This document shows positions 11,697 through 23,812 of a stretch of DNA of 64,000 nucleotides, one piece after another; within the stretch, counting starts at the first letter, position 1, and every line of letters begins with the position of its first letter. The position numbers and the translations under genes are program-made. The notes beneath the pieces were generated by a model that did not search any database, was not told where the DNA came from, and saw only the letters and a list, made by a program, of their open reading frames with translations. The DNA comes from Chondrosia reniformis (lineage: Eukaryota > Porifera > Demospongiae > Chondrillida > Chondrillidae). The stretch is from positions 3,722,501-3,786,500 of the forward strand of contig OX359200.1 of assembly GCA_947172415.1 (NCBI GenBank). The letters are read 5' to 3'.

Positions 11697-14600
11697 ATTC
11701 TGTAGTTGTATGTGCCAATTGTATGTACTAGTTGCATGTACTAGTTATATGTGAATATACTAGTTGTATGTACTAGTCGTAGGTTCTAGTTCTAGTTAAA
11801 CTAGGTACTATGTAGGTACTAGTTAAATGTACCAGATAATACTTTTATGTATTAGTTGAATGTACCAGTTATATGAACTAGTTCAAAATACCAGTTGTAG
11901 GTACTAGTTGTATGAACTTGTTGAATGTTATAGTTGTATGTACTAATTGCATACACTAGTTTTATGTACTAGTTGTGTGAACTAGTTGTATGTGCGAATT
12001 GTATGAACTAGTTTTATGTGCGAGTTGTATGTAATAGTTGTATGTGGTAGTTATATGTACTATTTTTATGTACTATTTATATGTACCAGTTATATGTGTA
12101 TTTACTTGTTATATGTAGCAGTTGTGTCTACTAGTTTTATGTACTAGTTATATGTGTATGTACTAGTTGTATGTACTAGTTTTAGGTTCTAGTACCAGTT
12201 AAACTAGGTACTATGTAGCTACTAGCAATATATACTAGATTTTACTTGTATGTCCTTCTGTGTGTTCTAAATCTCTGAATTAGTTTTAGGACTACCCGTG
12301 TGTCCTAATTGTATATACTATTTGTTTGTACTAATTGTTTGTACTAGTTGTATGTACTAGTTGTATGTTCAAGTTGTATGTACTACTTATATGCACTTAT
12401 AAATGCCCATGTTTTGTGTAAAAGTTGTATGTACTAGTTGTATGTACTAGTTGTGTGTACTAGTTTTATGTACTTGTTATATGTACTAGTTTTATATACT
12501 ATTTGTATGTACTAGTAGTATGTAATACATAGGTGTACTATTAATAGTTACCAATTATATGTGCATGTACTACGTATATCTAGTAGTTGTGTACCTGTTA
12601 TAGGTACTAGTTTGATGTACTAGTTATAAGTACTAGTTGTAGTTTCTAGTATTATTTAAACTAGGTACTAAGTAGGAACTAGTTGTTTGCACTAGTACTA
12701 GTTATATTAACTAGTTGTTTGCACTAGTACTAGTTATATTAACTAGTTGTAGGTATTAGTTACATGTACTAGTTGAATGTATTAGTTGTATGTACTAGGT
12801 GCATATACTAGTTGTGTGTACTAGTTCTTTGTACTAGTTTCATGTACAAGTAATGTACCAGTTGTATGTACTAGTTGAATGAAGTAGTTGTGTGCACTAG
12901 TACTAGTTATATTTAGTAGTTGTAGGTGCCAATTGTATGTACTAGTTGTTTGTACTAGTTGTATGTACTAGTTTTATGTACTTGTTATATATACTAGGTG
13001 TATATACTATTTGTATGTACTAGTTTTATGTTCTGTATAGGTGTACTATTAATAGTTACCAATTATATGTGCATGTACTACTTATATCTAGTAGTTGTGT
13101 ACCTGTTATAGGCACTAGGGTGATGTACTAGTTGTAGGTTCTAGTACTATTTAAACATGGTACTTAGTAGGGACTAGTTTTTTGCACTAGTCCTAGTTAT
13201 ATAAACTAGTTGTAGGTACTAGTTACATGTACTATTTGTATGAACTAGTTGTATGTGCTAGTTACTAGTTGTATGTTCAAGTTGTATGTACTACTTATAT
13301 GCACTTATAAATGCACATGTGGTGTGTAAAAGTTGTATGTACTAGTTCAATGTACTAGTTGTATGTACTAGTTCAATGTATTAGTTTTATGTACTAGTTC
13401 AATGTACTAGTTGTATGTACTAGTTCAATGTACTAGTTGTATGTACTAGTTATATGTTTTAGTGCCATCTTCTAGTTTCCAGTTATATGTAGTAGTTTTA
13501 TGTAAAAGTAATATTAACTAGTTGTATGTACTAGTTGTATGTACTAGTTTTATGTACCAGTTATATGTATATGTACTTGTTATACGTAGTAGTTGTTTGT
13601 ACTAGTTATATGGACTAGTTGCTTGTACTACTTGTAGGTTCTAGTACTAGTTATACTAGGGATTGGTTTGTGCTAGGCGTATATACTAACACTAGTTATA
13701 TTTACTAGTTGTAGGTACTAGTTGTATGGAGTAGTTGTGTTCTAGTTGTAGATACTATTTTGATGGACTAGTTGTATTTACTAGTGTAAGAACTAGTTGT
13801 TTGTACTAGTACTAGTTTTATTTTGTAGTTGTAGGTGTCAATTATATGTACTAGTTGTATGTAGTAGTTATATGTGAACATACTAGTTGTATGTACTAGT
13901 TGTAGGTTCTAATACTAGTTATATTAGGTACTAGGTAGGGACTAGTTAAATGTACTAGATACTACTTGTATGTACTAGTTGTAAGTACTAGTACTAATTA
14001 TATTTTCTAGTTGTAAGTGCCAATTGTAGGTACTGGTTGCATGTGCTAGTTGCATGTACTAGTTATATGTGAATATATTAGTTGTATGTACTAGTTGTAG
14101 GTTCTAGTTCGAGTTAAACTATGTACTATATAGGTACTCAATAAATGTACAAGATACTACTTGTATGTACTAGTTGAATGTAGTAGTTATATGAACTAGT
14201 TGAAAATACCAGTTGTATGTCCTAGTTGTATGTACTGGATGTATGTACTAGTTATATGTACTACCAACTAGTTGTATGTGCTAGTTGTAATTACTACCTA
14301 TATGCACTAGTTCTATGTACATGTAGTGTGTAAAAGTCGAATGTACTAGTTGTGTGGACTAGTTGTTTGTACTAGTTGTATGTACTAGTTGAATGAACTC
14401 ATTGCTAGTTGTATGTAGTAGATGAATGTACTAGGTACCTTCCAATTGTTTGTACTAGGTGTATGTACTAGTTATTTAAAATTGTATGAACTAGTTGCAA
14501 CAACTAGTTGTATTTACTAGTACAAGTGATATTAACTAGTTGTAGGTACTTTTTGTATGTACTAGTTATATGTACTAGTTGTATTTTCAAGTTTTATGTA

Positions 14601-15820
14601 CCACTTATATGCACTTCTAAATGTACACGTTGTGTGTAAAAGTTGTATGTACTAGTTGTACGTACTAGTTGTATGAACTAGTTGTATTTACTAAAGAGGT
14701 GTATGTACTATTTATAGGTGCCAGTTATATGTGCAGGTACTAGTTATATGTAGTAGTTGTGTACCAGTTGTAGATACTAGTTTGATGTACTAGTTGTATT
14801 TACTAGTTGTAAGAACTAGTTGTTTGTACTAGTTCTAGTTATAATTTGTAGTTGTAGGTGCCAATTGTATGTGCTAGTTGTATGTAGTAGTTTTATGTGA
14901 ATATACTAGTTGTATGTACTAGTTGTAGGGTCTAATACTAGTTATATTAGGTACTTGGTAGGGACTAGTTAAATGTACTAGATACTACTTGTATGTATTA
15001 GTTGTATGTACTAGTTTTATGTACTAGTATTAGTTATATTTTCTAGTTGTAAGTGCCAATTGTATGTACTGGTTGCATGTGCTAGTTATATGTGAATATA
15101 ATACTAGTTGTAGGTTCTAGTTCGAGTTTAACTAGGTACTAGATAAGTACTCGATAAATGTATCAGATACTACTTGTATGTACTCTTTGAATGTACTAGT
15201 CATATGAACTAGTTGAAAATACCAGTTGTATGTCCTAGTTGTATGTACTGGATGTATGAACTAGTTATATGTACTACCAACTAGTTGTATGTGCTAGTTG
15301 TAATTACTACCTATATGCACTAGTTCTATGTACATGTAGTGTGTAAAAGTTGTATGTACTAATTGTGTGGACTAGTTGTTTGTACTAGTTGTATGTACTA
15401 GTTACATTTACTAGTTGTGTGAACTACTAGTTGCATGGACTAGTTGAATGTACTCATTGCTAGTTGTATGTAGTAGATGAATGTACTAGGTACCTTCCAA
15501 TTGTTTGTACTAGTTGTATGTACTAGTTATTTACAATTGTATGAACTAGTTGTAACAACTAGTTGTATTTACTAGTACAAGTGTTATAAACTAGTTGTAC
15601 ATACTGGTTGAATGTTCTAGTGTCTAGTTGTAGGTAGTAATTGTGTGTACTAGTTCTTTGTACTAGTTATAGGACTATATGTGTGTTCTAGTTGTATGTA
15701 CTAGTCAATAGTTGTATAGTCTAGTTGTATGTACCAGATGTATGTTCCAATTGTTCTATGTACTAATTGTATATACTAGTTATGTAAGTTCTATGTGTAT
15801 GAACTAGTTCTATGTAGTAG
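11697..15820 (+). repeat. Satellite array, forward, with higher-order units
   Basis: The array switches back to forward orientation at about 11.69-11.70 kb. It contains recurring blocks a few hundred bases long, for example TAAGTAGGGACTAG-type blocks near 12.67 and 13.16 kb and an AAAGAGGTGTATGTACTA block near 14.69 kb. These reappear in the 52-61 kb array, so the two regions share ancestry. A short exact duplication is seen at 12670-12745. No gene is seen. Confidence 0.93.
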
Positions 15821-16030
15821 TTGGGTTACCCATCGGAAGAAGATGGAAACATTCAGATAAAAGCGGTCTGCGTTTACGGGAGGTGCTTTGAAGCTTTTTG
15901 TACTAAGGTTCTTTTCGATCTGTAAATTCGTAATCTTTTTCATCTTTGGAAAAGCTTTTGTAGCAAATATCGACTATCACAATTGCGTAACAACTCTAAT
16001 AAGGATCCTTAAGGTGTTTAAAAGCTCACC

Positions 16031-18925
16031 ATGTCTGATAATACGGAAGAAAGAAACAACACTGACAGCCATCATGATAATTCGGTTTTGCGAAGCAATC
16101 TGCAATCGACTCCAGGGCCTAGCAGTTGTCATTCAATTAGTTTGAAATTGAGTTCACCTCAAGCAATGGAAAGGCAAAAGAAAGCATTCTGCCAGAAGAT
16201 ATAAAGCCATAAATAAATGCTTCAATCCACAACCAACAGTCCTATTCCATGCTAGTACTAGTCCCATTGCAAACCAGAATCCCATATGGCAAAACACTCC
16301 AGATGACTTACCTAGCAGCTTAAGTGGGGAGGCAGAAGAGAGTTTGTTACTTCAACATGGTCCCTTCTCAACTTCAGATCTTGATTCAGAAGCTAGTTTA
16401 CAGGCCACATGCATCCATATACAATAAAATTCTTTATTAACTTGCCTGTGTATGTTCAGTATATAGCACACATGAACATGCAATGCATATTATATATAAA
16501 TTTACAAATTACATAATTTACAATAGGTTTATAAAGTTACAAATGAAAATGTCAGTTGAATCTTGAATCCTGAGCTTTCTTGTCCTATAGGATGGAACAA
16601 TATTAAATAAGTAATAATTTCTTAAGATTCTGTGTGGCTAGGTATTGACATGGTGAAATCTCTGATACTAAATTAGCCGGGCAATTGGATTATTTAATAA
16701 ACCAAACGTTTTGACCCCAATCTAGGGGTACTAAAGAGTGCTTGCCTTGTACACAGATCATTACAACTGATGAAGACCCCTGGATTGGGGTCAAAGCATT
16801 TTGTTTATTAACAAATCCAACAGCCCAATTTCAGGCTGGCTAGTACAGTACTAGAGATTTCACCACAAGTAGTAATTGTGAATGTAAAATGTATTTTTTT
16901 AGTATATATACAGGAAATTGAAAGTGGAGAGACCTGTAGCAAGGATGAGGATGATTTCAACTTAGATGATTCAGTGACTCATTTAACTGATTGGATGAAG
17001 ACAATGCCATCAAAGTATCGTAAGAAAATAGCAGTTCAGTTATATCACCATTTGCACAAGATGTATGAACCAGACAAGACCAAGGCAGCTCAGAGTGCTG
17101 GTTTAGCATTGGGATATTCCAGACAGACCATCTACAAATGGGTACGGCAATACTGTAGAAATGGAGGTGAATTTGCAACTTCGGAAAGGGGTAAGTACAA
17201 AAGAGATACTGTACTAGATCAAGAAGATGTCACCAGAAAAGCTGTCAGATGGCTGGGGAAGAATGTTCATGACAGAAAATTCAACCTGACTCACAAGAGA
17301 TTTCAGATATGGTTAAATGAATATCTTCAAAAGCTGGAGTTCCCAGATACCATTAAAAAGAATGTTTCAGAAGCTACTGCCTTTAGATATATGAAAAGGT
17401 TAGGATTTACTCACAGACGATACAAGCAGGGCTATGCAGATGGCCATGAGAGGGAAGACATGGTAGAATACAGAAAGCTGTATTTTAAGAAGGTAAGGAT
17501 TTTTGAGGCATCCCATTTACTTCCACCCACATGTGAAGACAACATACCATCATGGAACTGTGGCAGCAATTCAAAGGCAAAAAATGTGGTATTCATATAT
17601 CATTACAAGACAACTTTTAATGCCTATGATGCAAAACCATCAGTTTGGGTGGATCCATGTGGTATTAGTGAGGTTCGACCAAAAGACAAAGGGCAAGATA
17701 TTATGGTAAGCAATTTATTGATGAGTTTTCTGGCTATCTCCGTCTTACTGATGAAGAGCACAGAGCTGTGCAACGAGAATATCCCTTTTTCCCAAAGGAA
17801 GCCAGAAGGATTACCGAACATCAGAGAGATGGCTATTGGGACAATGCTAAGTTCATGAATCAAATTAAAGCAGCAGCAATGATAGTCCAATTCAAGTATC
17901 CAAGAGAAAAATATGATCTGGTATTAATCTTTGACCACAGCAGTGGTCACCAGGCATATAATGACAACGCATTAGTAGCCACACGAATGAATGTAAAGCC
18001 AGGTGGAAATCAGCCAGTGATGCGGGATGGGAGTTTACCTAATTGCAATTTACAGGAGATGTGTCTACCAAATGGTACCCCTAAGGGGTTATAGCTGGTT
18101 TTGCGAGAGAGGGGTGTGGACACCACTGGTATGGTGAAGATTGATATGGTTCATAGGCTTCAGCAATTCAGAGATTTGAAGAATGAAGTCAGCAGTGTTG
18201 AAGCGTACTTGAAATCAAAAATCATCGATGTCTATTTTCTCCCAAGGTACAAGAATATACATTACATAAATGTATACAACCTACAACATACATGTAAATG
18301 TATGTATATATGCATCTAATGGTATCTTACTTCCTTCTGCTATATAGTTTCACCCAAAGCTCAACCCCATTGAGAGATGCTGGGGTAAAGCCAAACAATA
18401 TGCAATATCCAACTGTAACTATACAATGAATGAATTGAGGGAAACTGTGCCAATTGCCCTAGAATCTGTCACTGTTGATCTGATTAGACAATACTTTCGA
18501 AACGTTCGCGATTATCATAAAGCCTACATAGAAGTAATGATGACAGGCAATGAAGCTGATAAACAGGTAAAAATAATGTATGCATATAAAAACATTAACA
18601 TGTACATATACGTATGCTTTCATAAATGTATACTCATATAGTCTAGCTGAATTGCCTATAGTTTGTGAGCTACAGTACTAGTTGTTGTTTCGTTGTGAAT
18701 TTTGTTGGTCAAGATCTACAAGGCACACCACAAAGTATCACAGAATAATTAGAACTTATTTTGTACGTTACTAATTAAAGTATGAAGTCAACATCATGAT
18801 CATCTAAATCACAGTCATTATTATATTTCTTTCCTTCTCCGTAGATCAACATTTACTACATGGACAAAATATTTTATTGCATGGAACTTAGAAACATCTT
18901 AGAAGCTGAACTAACACTAATTTAG
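16031..18925 (+). pseudogene. IS630/Tc1-like DDE transposase with introns, copy 1 (broken)
   Basis: The start ATG at 16031 has a good context (CACC before it) and opens a Ser/Asn-rich N-terminus, which shifts frame near 16175 into a basic stretch (GKRKHSARRYK). Exon 2 begins at 16914 after a TATATACAG acceptor. It carries a helix-turn-helix (LGYSRQTIYKWVRQY) and the family motif GYADGHEREDMV. The frame shifts near 17714, continues with IFDHSSGH (second acidic residue), and meets a TAG at 18092-18094. An intron at 18247-18347 precedes the exon with NPIERCWGKAKQ, the third acidic position; its phase is off by one base. A possible last exon is 18845-18925 after a pyrimidine-rich acceptor. The first catalytic Asp appears replaced (YHYKTTF). 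Three fates of one protein are inferred from motifs, not alignment. Confidence 0.72.
16652..16864. repeat. Foldback MITE inside a transposase intron
   Basis: A 213-bp inverted repeat. GGTGAAATCTCTGATACTAA opens at 16652 and its reverse complement (AGAGATTTCACC) closes at 16864, with arms of about 75-85 bp joined by a spacer of roughly 50 bp. Each arm contains TTGACCCCAATC or its complement. The right arm is preceded by CTGATGAAGACCCC, which looks like part of a hammerhead core. It sits between exon 1 and exon 2 of transposase copy 1. Confidence 0.8.
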
Positions 18926-19490
18926 CACTATTATTGCCAGTTCACTAACTATTAGCTAAGAGAACTAACCCGAAAATGTTTATGAATATATTGCGGCTCA
19001 TGTCTCCATTGAAAAGGACAAATCGACTTAAACCTACTCCAGAATCTGTTAAATATCATTATCTAAAGAATAAAGCACTAAATGGGCAATAATATAACTT
19101 CTTATTAAAGAAATTTCTCACTAAAAAATCGCTGCTTAGCGCATGTAGGTCAATAACTTCTCTTTCCTTCCTTTGAATCGCTTAAGCATACTTGCGATTA
19201 TAAAGGACTGCCTAATCTATAAATTGATACTTTATTCAACTTACAAATGTGTCCCAAAGGCTTTAAATTCCTACAAATCGAAAGAAAAGACATTTTTTCT
19301 TCCTCTACTAAATGTGATTGCATCATCAATGCAGAGCTATGGAAACACAACTTGCATAAAAAATATCAGCCTAAACACCTTTTCGACAATTTTATGATTT
19401 AAAAGTGCTTCAATAACAGTATTTTGGTCACTTTTTTCGCCTGTCATCACTTATTGGTTTAATATCTGCATTTGGTAACTTTATGGTGAA

Positions 19491-20049
19491 ATGAACTATA
19501 TGTATTATTTATATGTGTTAGTTTTATTTCCTAGTTGTATGTACTATTTGTATGTACTATTTATATCTACTTTTTATATGTGCATGTACAATTTTTATGT
19601 ACTAGTTTCAGGTACTGGTTGTATGTACTAATTGTATACTAGTTGTATGTTTTAGTTTTATGTATTAGCTTTATGTACTAGTTGTATATACTAGATGTAT
19701 GTACTGGTTGTATGCACTTATTTTATGTACTAGTTGGATGGACTGGTTGTATGTATAAATGTATGTACTAGTTGTATATACTAGTTGTACGGTCTAGCTG
19801 TATGTACTAGTTATATGGACTAGTTGTATGTACTAGTTGTATGTACCACTAATTAGTTGAACGTACTAGTTGTAAGTTCTAGTTGTATGTACCAGTTGTA
19901 TGTACTAGTTGTATTTACTAGTTGTATACACTAGCTGTATGTACTACTTACTTGCTGTATGTACTAGTTGTATATACTATTTGTATCTACTAGTTTTATT
20001 TACTAGTTGGATGGACTAGTGGTGGGTATAGATGTATGTACTAGTTATA
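19491..20049 (+). repeat. Satellite array, forward
   Basis: Forward 13-bp units between the DNA transposon and the next LINE. No gene is seen. Confidence 0.93.
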
Positions 20050-20080
20050 TTTGGGGGTCAGTGTTTTGTAAACACTAGTT

Positions 20081-23000
20081 ATGTGTCAGCACCTCCTCGT
20101 GGTTACCCCTGCGCAGTTACTTTACCTGGCGAAAGCTGACCTTGTAGACTTAGTTATCTGGAACTTGGGTACAGGGTGTCATTTGATGGCATCACCCGAT
20201 TTTCATCAAGTCGTTAATCCTGCAGCAGACTTGCATACTGCTGTGGACGATATGTCATCTACTCAGTTACCATCAATTTTAAAGGCACGTAGTACAAGAC
20301 AAAAGCGATCATTGAAACATTCAGTGTGGTATATGGCTTCCTGGAATGTTAGGTCCTTATTGGATGTAGAGGGTCCTAATGAAGTTGCTAAACAAGGCCG
20401 TGGAGTGAAGTATATGGAAGATAGGAAGATGGATCAGGTAGTTATTGAACTTTCAAGATACAAGGTTGTTGTTTGTGCATTACAGGAAACTAAATGGTTT
20501 GGTAATGAAGTTTATAAAGTGGGTAATGGTGTTGTCCTGTCATCTGGGAGATCAGTACCGGGATTAGGTGAGATTAGGCAGAGAAGAGAAGGTGTAGCTA
20601 TTGTTCTAATAGGTCCTGCTTTAGAAGCTTGGAAAAATGGGGGTAGTGTTTGGAAGGCATGGTTATCAAGAATAATTTTGGTAATGTTAGTTGACGATAG
20701 TTTTAGGGGATCAAACCGTTTGCATGTTTTGTCTTGCTATGCACCAACCTTTTCAGCTACTAGGCAAGAGAAAGATTCATTTTACAGTACCCTACAGTTT
20801 GCACTAGATGCCATTGCACTCAGAGAAAATGTTTTATTTTTGGGAGACTTTAAAGCTCGTATTGGATCCTGATCAAGTTTTGAGGAAGATGAGTGGTGGA
20901 ATGTCAGGGGTCCTCATGGTTTGGGTATTATGAATGAAGCTGGTAGGGCATTTTTGTCATTTCTTGCTATGAATCAAGCCATTGTCTGTAACACCTGGTT
21001 TGAGAAGAAGTCCATTTATAAGTCAACCTGGCAGCATCCTAAGTCCAAACAATGGCACTGCATTGATTATGGTATACTCAAGCTAAAGGATAGGAGAAGA
21101 TGTTTGGATATTTCAGTAATGCATGGAGCAGATTTCAATACTGACCATCACTTACTGAGGATGAAGCTCCAAATGAAATCTTAAAAGGGATATAAAATGT
21201 CTAAGGAGAACAAGAAAGTGCTTGAGGTAAAGAAAAAATATGATGTTTCCCAACTGACTGGTTCATGTGTTGATGATAAGGGAGAACTGACAACAAAGGG
21301 TATTTTTCAAGAAAATGTTTACCAGAGAGTGAAAAGGTCTTGGCAAGACATGAAAACTGCAAATGAGAAGTGGTCAGCCATCAAGGATGCTCTTCAGAAA
21401 GCTGCTAAGTGTTGTTCGAGGTTAGAGAAAAGGAGACAGCCAGACTGGTTTAGAGACAGTTACAACTGTTTAAAGCCCTTGATAGAAGATAGGAATAAAC
21501 TATATGCTAGATGGGTAAGTACTGGTAATCAGGGGGACAAGAGAAAGTACTGTACACAACGTAGGTTTACCAGGAAGGTTATAAGAGAAGCGAAGAATAA
21601 ATGGTTCCAACAGAAGGCCTCTGAGGCTCAGAAAGGTAGGCATGGTAGTTTAGTGTGAAGGTTTATTAGGGAGATGCAACATGGTAGAATAGGACTTATC
21701 CCTGTTCGATCAAAGGCTGTTAAAGATGAAAATGGGATTGCATGTACAACCCCAAAAGCACAACATCAAAGATGGAGACAGCATTTTAGTAAAGTTTTAA
21801 ACCTTCAAAGCCAGTTCGATGAGTCAGAGTAGGAAAATGTTAAACAAAGACCTATGAAGAATGAAATGTCTTGTCTGCCATCGTTGGAAGATTTGTGTGA
21901 GGCCATAACTAGATTGAAAAATGGAAAGGCTGCAGGTGCTTCTGGTATCCTTCCAGAAATGGTTAAAGTAGCTTATGAAAGGGAAGAGTTTCTTGAAGTA
22001 CTTCTGGACTTGGTTCATGAGGTATGGAAGGAGTGTAAAGTCAGATTGGACAAACGCCATCCTGATTCCAATTCCGAAGAAAGGTGACCTTAGCTCATGT
22101 GATAATTGGAGGGGTATTTCACTCCTTGATGTTGTTGGAAAATTGGTAGCCAGTATTCTTCAAAGAAGGTTGCAGGTTTTGGCTGAAGAGATTCTAACTG
22201 AATCGCAGTGTGGTTTTAGAAAGGGCAGAAGCTGTAGTGATATGGTTTTTACTATGAGGCAGTTAGTAGAAAAGTCATGGGAACATTCGGCTAAACTTTT
22301 TGTTACCTTCATTGACCTGCAAAAAGCATATGATTTAGTACCAAGAAATGCATTGTGGATGGCACTAAGAAAGTTAGGTGTACCAGATAGCATAGTAAGT
22401 CTTATTGGGTCATTTCATCAGGGCATGACAGCAACTATTCAGTTGGATGGGGAACTGTTAAAGGAGATTAATGTTGAGAATGGGTTGAGGCAGGGTTGTT
22501 GCATGGCCCCAGTTTTATTCAACCTGTATACATATCCTTTGATGGAACAATGGTATGCTAAGACTGTAGAATCAGATGGGATTGGTATTGCTTTGAGGTT
22601 CAAGTATGATGAGAAATTATTTAGAAGATATATAAGGAATGCAGATGAAAGGAAGCTAACTGAATGCCTCTTTGCAGATGATGGAGCCCTCCTTGCAACA
22701 AGTCAGGATGGTGCTCAAAAAGCAATTAAGGAATATATGGCTGTGAGTAGAAGTTTTGATCTTACAGTTAGCATCTCTAAGACAAAGCATATGGCTACTG
22801 GAAGAGCTTTATCAAATGTAGAGAAGGCACCAATCTCAGTAGGTATAAATGAAACTATTAGTGTGGTTGAGGAGTTCAAATACCTAGGTTCTGTTATAGG
22901 TGCTTCTGGAAATATGGATGGTGATATTCAAAACAGATTGGCTCAAGCATTGAGAGCATTTGGTGCCCTGAGGAAAGCTGTTTTCCAGGATAAGAACTTA

Positions 23001-23714
23001 TCTCTGATGACAAAAAGAAAGATCTATCAATCCTGTGTTCTTACAGTGCTCCTTTATGGTGCTGAATCTTGGATACCACTAAGAAGACATGTCATCAAAT
23101 TAAATGCTTTCCATCATAGATGTATTAGATCAATCTTAGGGATAACGAATAGGCAGCAATGGGTGCAGAGTATTACTTCTTGCAACATCAGACAAAGATG
23201 GGGTGATCTGGAAACAATAGAAGATAAATTGATTAAGAGAAGATTGGAGTGGCTAGGTCACCTTGCTCGTATGTCAAATAAAAGAATCCCCAAATCTGCA
23301 CTATTTGGATGGCTCACACAACCACGCCCCAGATGTGGACCAAAGAAGAGGTGGAGAGATGCAGTTAGCCAGGACTTGAAGACTATAAGCGTTGGCGAAA
23401 ATAACTGGTATAGTGAAGCAAATGAATCACGAGAGGTATGGAGAGCATTGTATAACTTAGGAGTAGAGGATCATGTGAAGAGCCGATGCACAGATAGACA
23501 ATCAACCCAAGCCAACTATGGTGTATTTTGCGACATATGCAAAAGGTCTTTTAGACATGAGGGTGATAATAAGAGGCACAAATGTACAGCCGAGCGGAGA
23601 AAACCAACAGCGGAACAGGTTGGGGCTACGCAATGCCTTGTATGCAGTAGGTGGTTTCGGAGCAAAGGTGGTTTTGCTCTGCATAATTGTTCCCCAGTGC
23701 CTTCTTCACACTGA
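20081..23714 (+). pseudogene. LINE ORF: APE endonuclease, reverse transcriptase, two C2HC fingers (broken)
   Basis: From ATG 20081 one frame runs to about 22040, interrupted by TGA 20870-20872, TAA 21182-21184, TGA 21656-21658 and TAG 21830-21832. A frameshift near 22040 then leads into a long open frame ending at 23714. The endonuclease region shows ASWNVRSL, LQETKW, GDFKAR (Asn to Lys change in the usual GDFNAR) and TDHHL. The RT region shows NWRGISLLDVVGK, TFIDLQKAYDLVPR, GLRQGCCMAPVLFN and the catalytic box FADDGAL. After the thumb (KYLGSVI) come a GHLARM/RCGPKKRW segment and two fingers, CDICKRSFRHEGDNKRHKC and CLVCSRWFRSKGG ending in HNC. The product would be about 1,200 residues, near usual length. 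The RT core looks intact but upstream stops prevent expression as one protein. Confidence 0.88.
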
Positions 23715-23784
23715 AGAGTTTTTTTGTGTCTGCTGGAGTCTTGTTCCCTTTTTATGGGATAGTGTGACTAATTTATGGCAACGA

Positions 23785-23806
23785 ACAAGACAAGACAAGA
23801 CAAGAC
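23785..23806 (+). repeat. 3' tail of LINE, (ACAAG)n
   Basis: Four and a half copies of ACAAG directly at the 3' end of the LINE and abutting satellite. This is the kind of tail used by the element for target-primed reverse transcription. Confidence 0.85.
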
Positions 23807-23812
23807 TAGTTG

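Larger units (their letters stand above)
15830..19490 (+). mobile_element. DDE DNA transposon, copy 1 (IS630/Tc1-like, spliced)
   Basis: Non-satellite island interrupting the array, with a decayed multi-exon transposase gene in its middle. 15830-16030 is AT-rich leader and 18926-19490 is noncoding 3' sequence with no further ORF I can assign. I could not find convincing terminal inverted repeats or a target duplication at either edge, so the boundaries are where satellite stops and resumes. A related copy occupies 61236-64000. Confidence 0.7.
20050..23812 (+). mobile_element. APE-type LINE, apparently full length
   Basis: Element with an ORF covering apurinic-type endonuclease, reverse transcriptase and C-terminal zinc fingers. 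It ends in a short 3' UTR and an (ACAAG)n tail at 23785-23806, directly followed by satellite. The 5' border is near 20050, where satellite gives way to GGGGGTCAGTG. A short-unit 3' tail instead of poly(A) is typical of RTE and CR1/L2-type LINEs. Clade assignment between these is not settled from motifs alone. Confidence 0.85.

Noticed and set aside
15888-16145. 85-codon ORF before transposase copy 1
   Set aside because: No homology recognised, and it overlaps the better-supported start at 16031 in another frame.
17745-17765. CTGATGA-like word (ACTGATGAAGAG) in transposase copy 1
   Set aside because: It encodes the conserved LTDEE of the protein, and no stem II or GAAA box follows.
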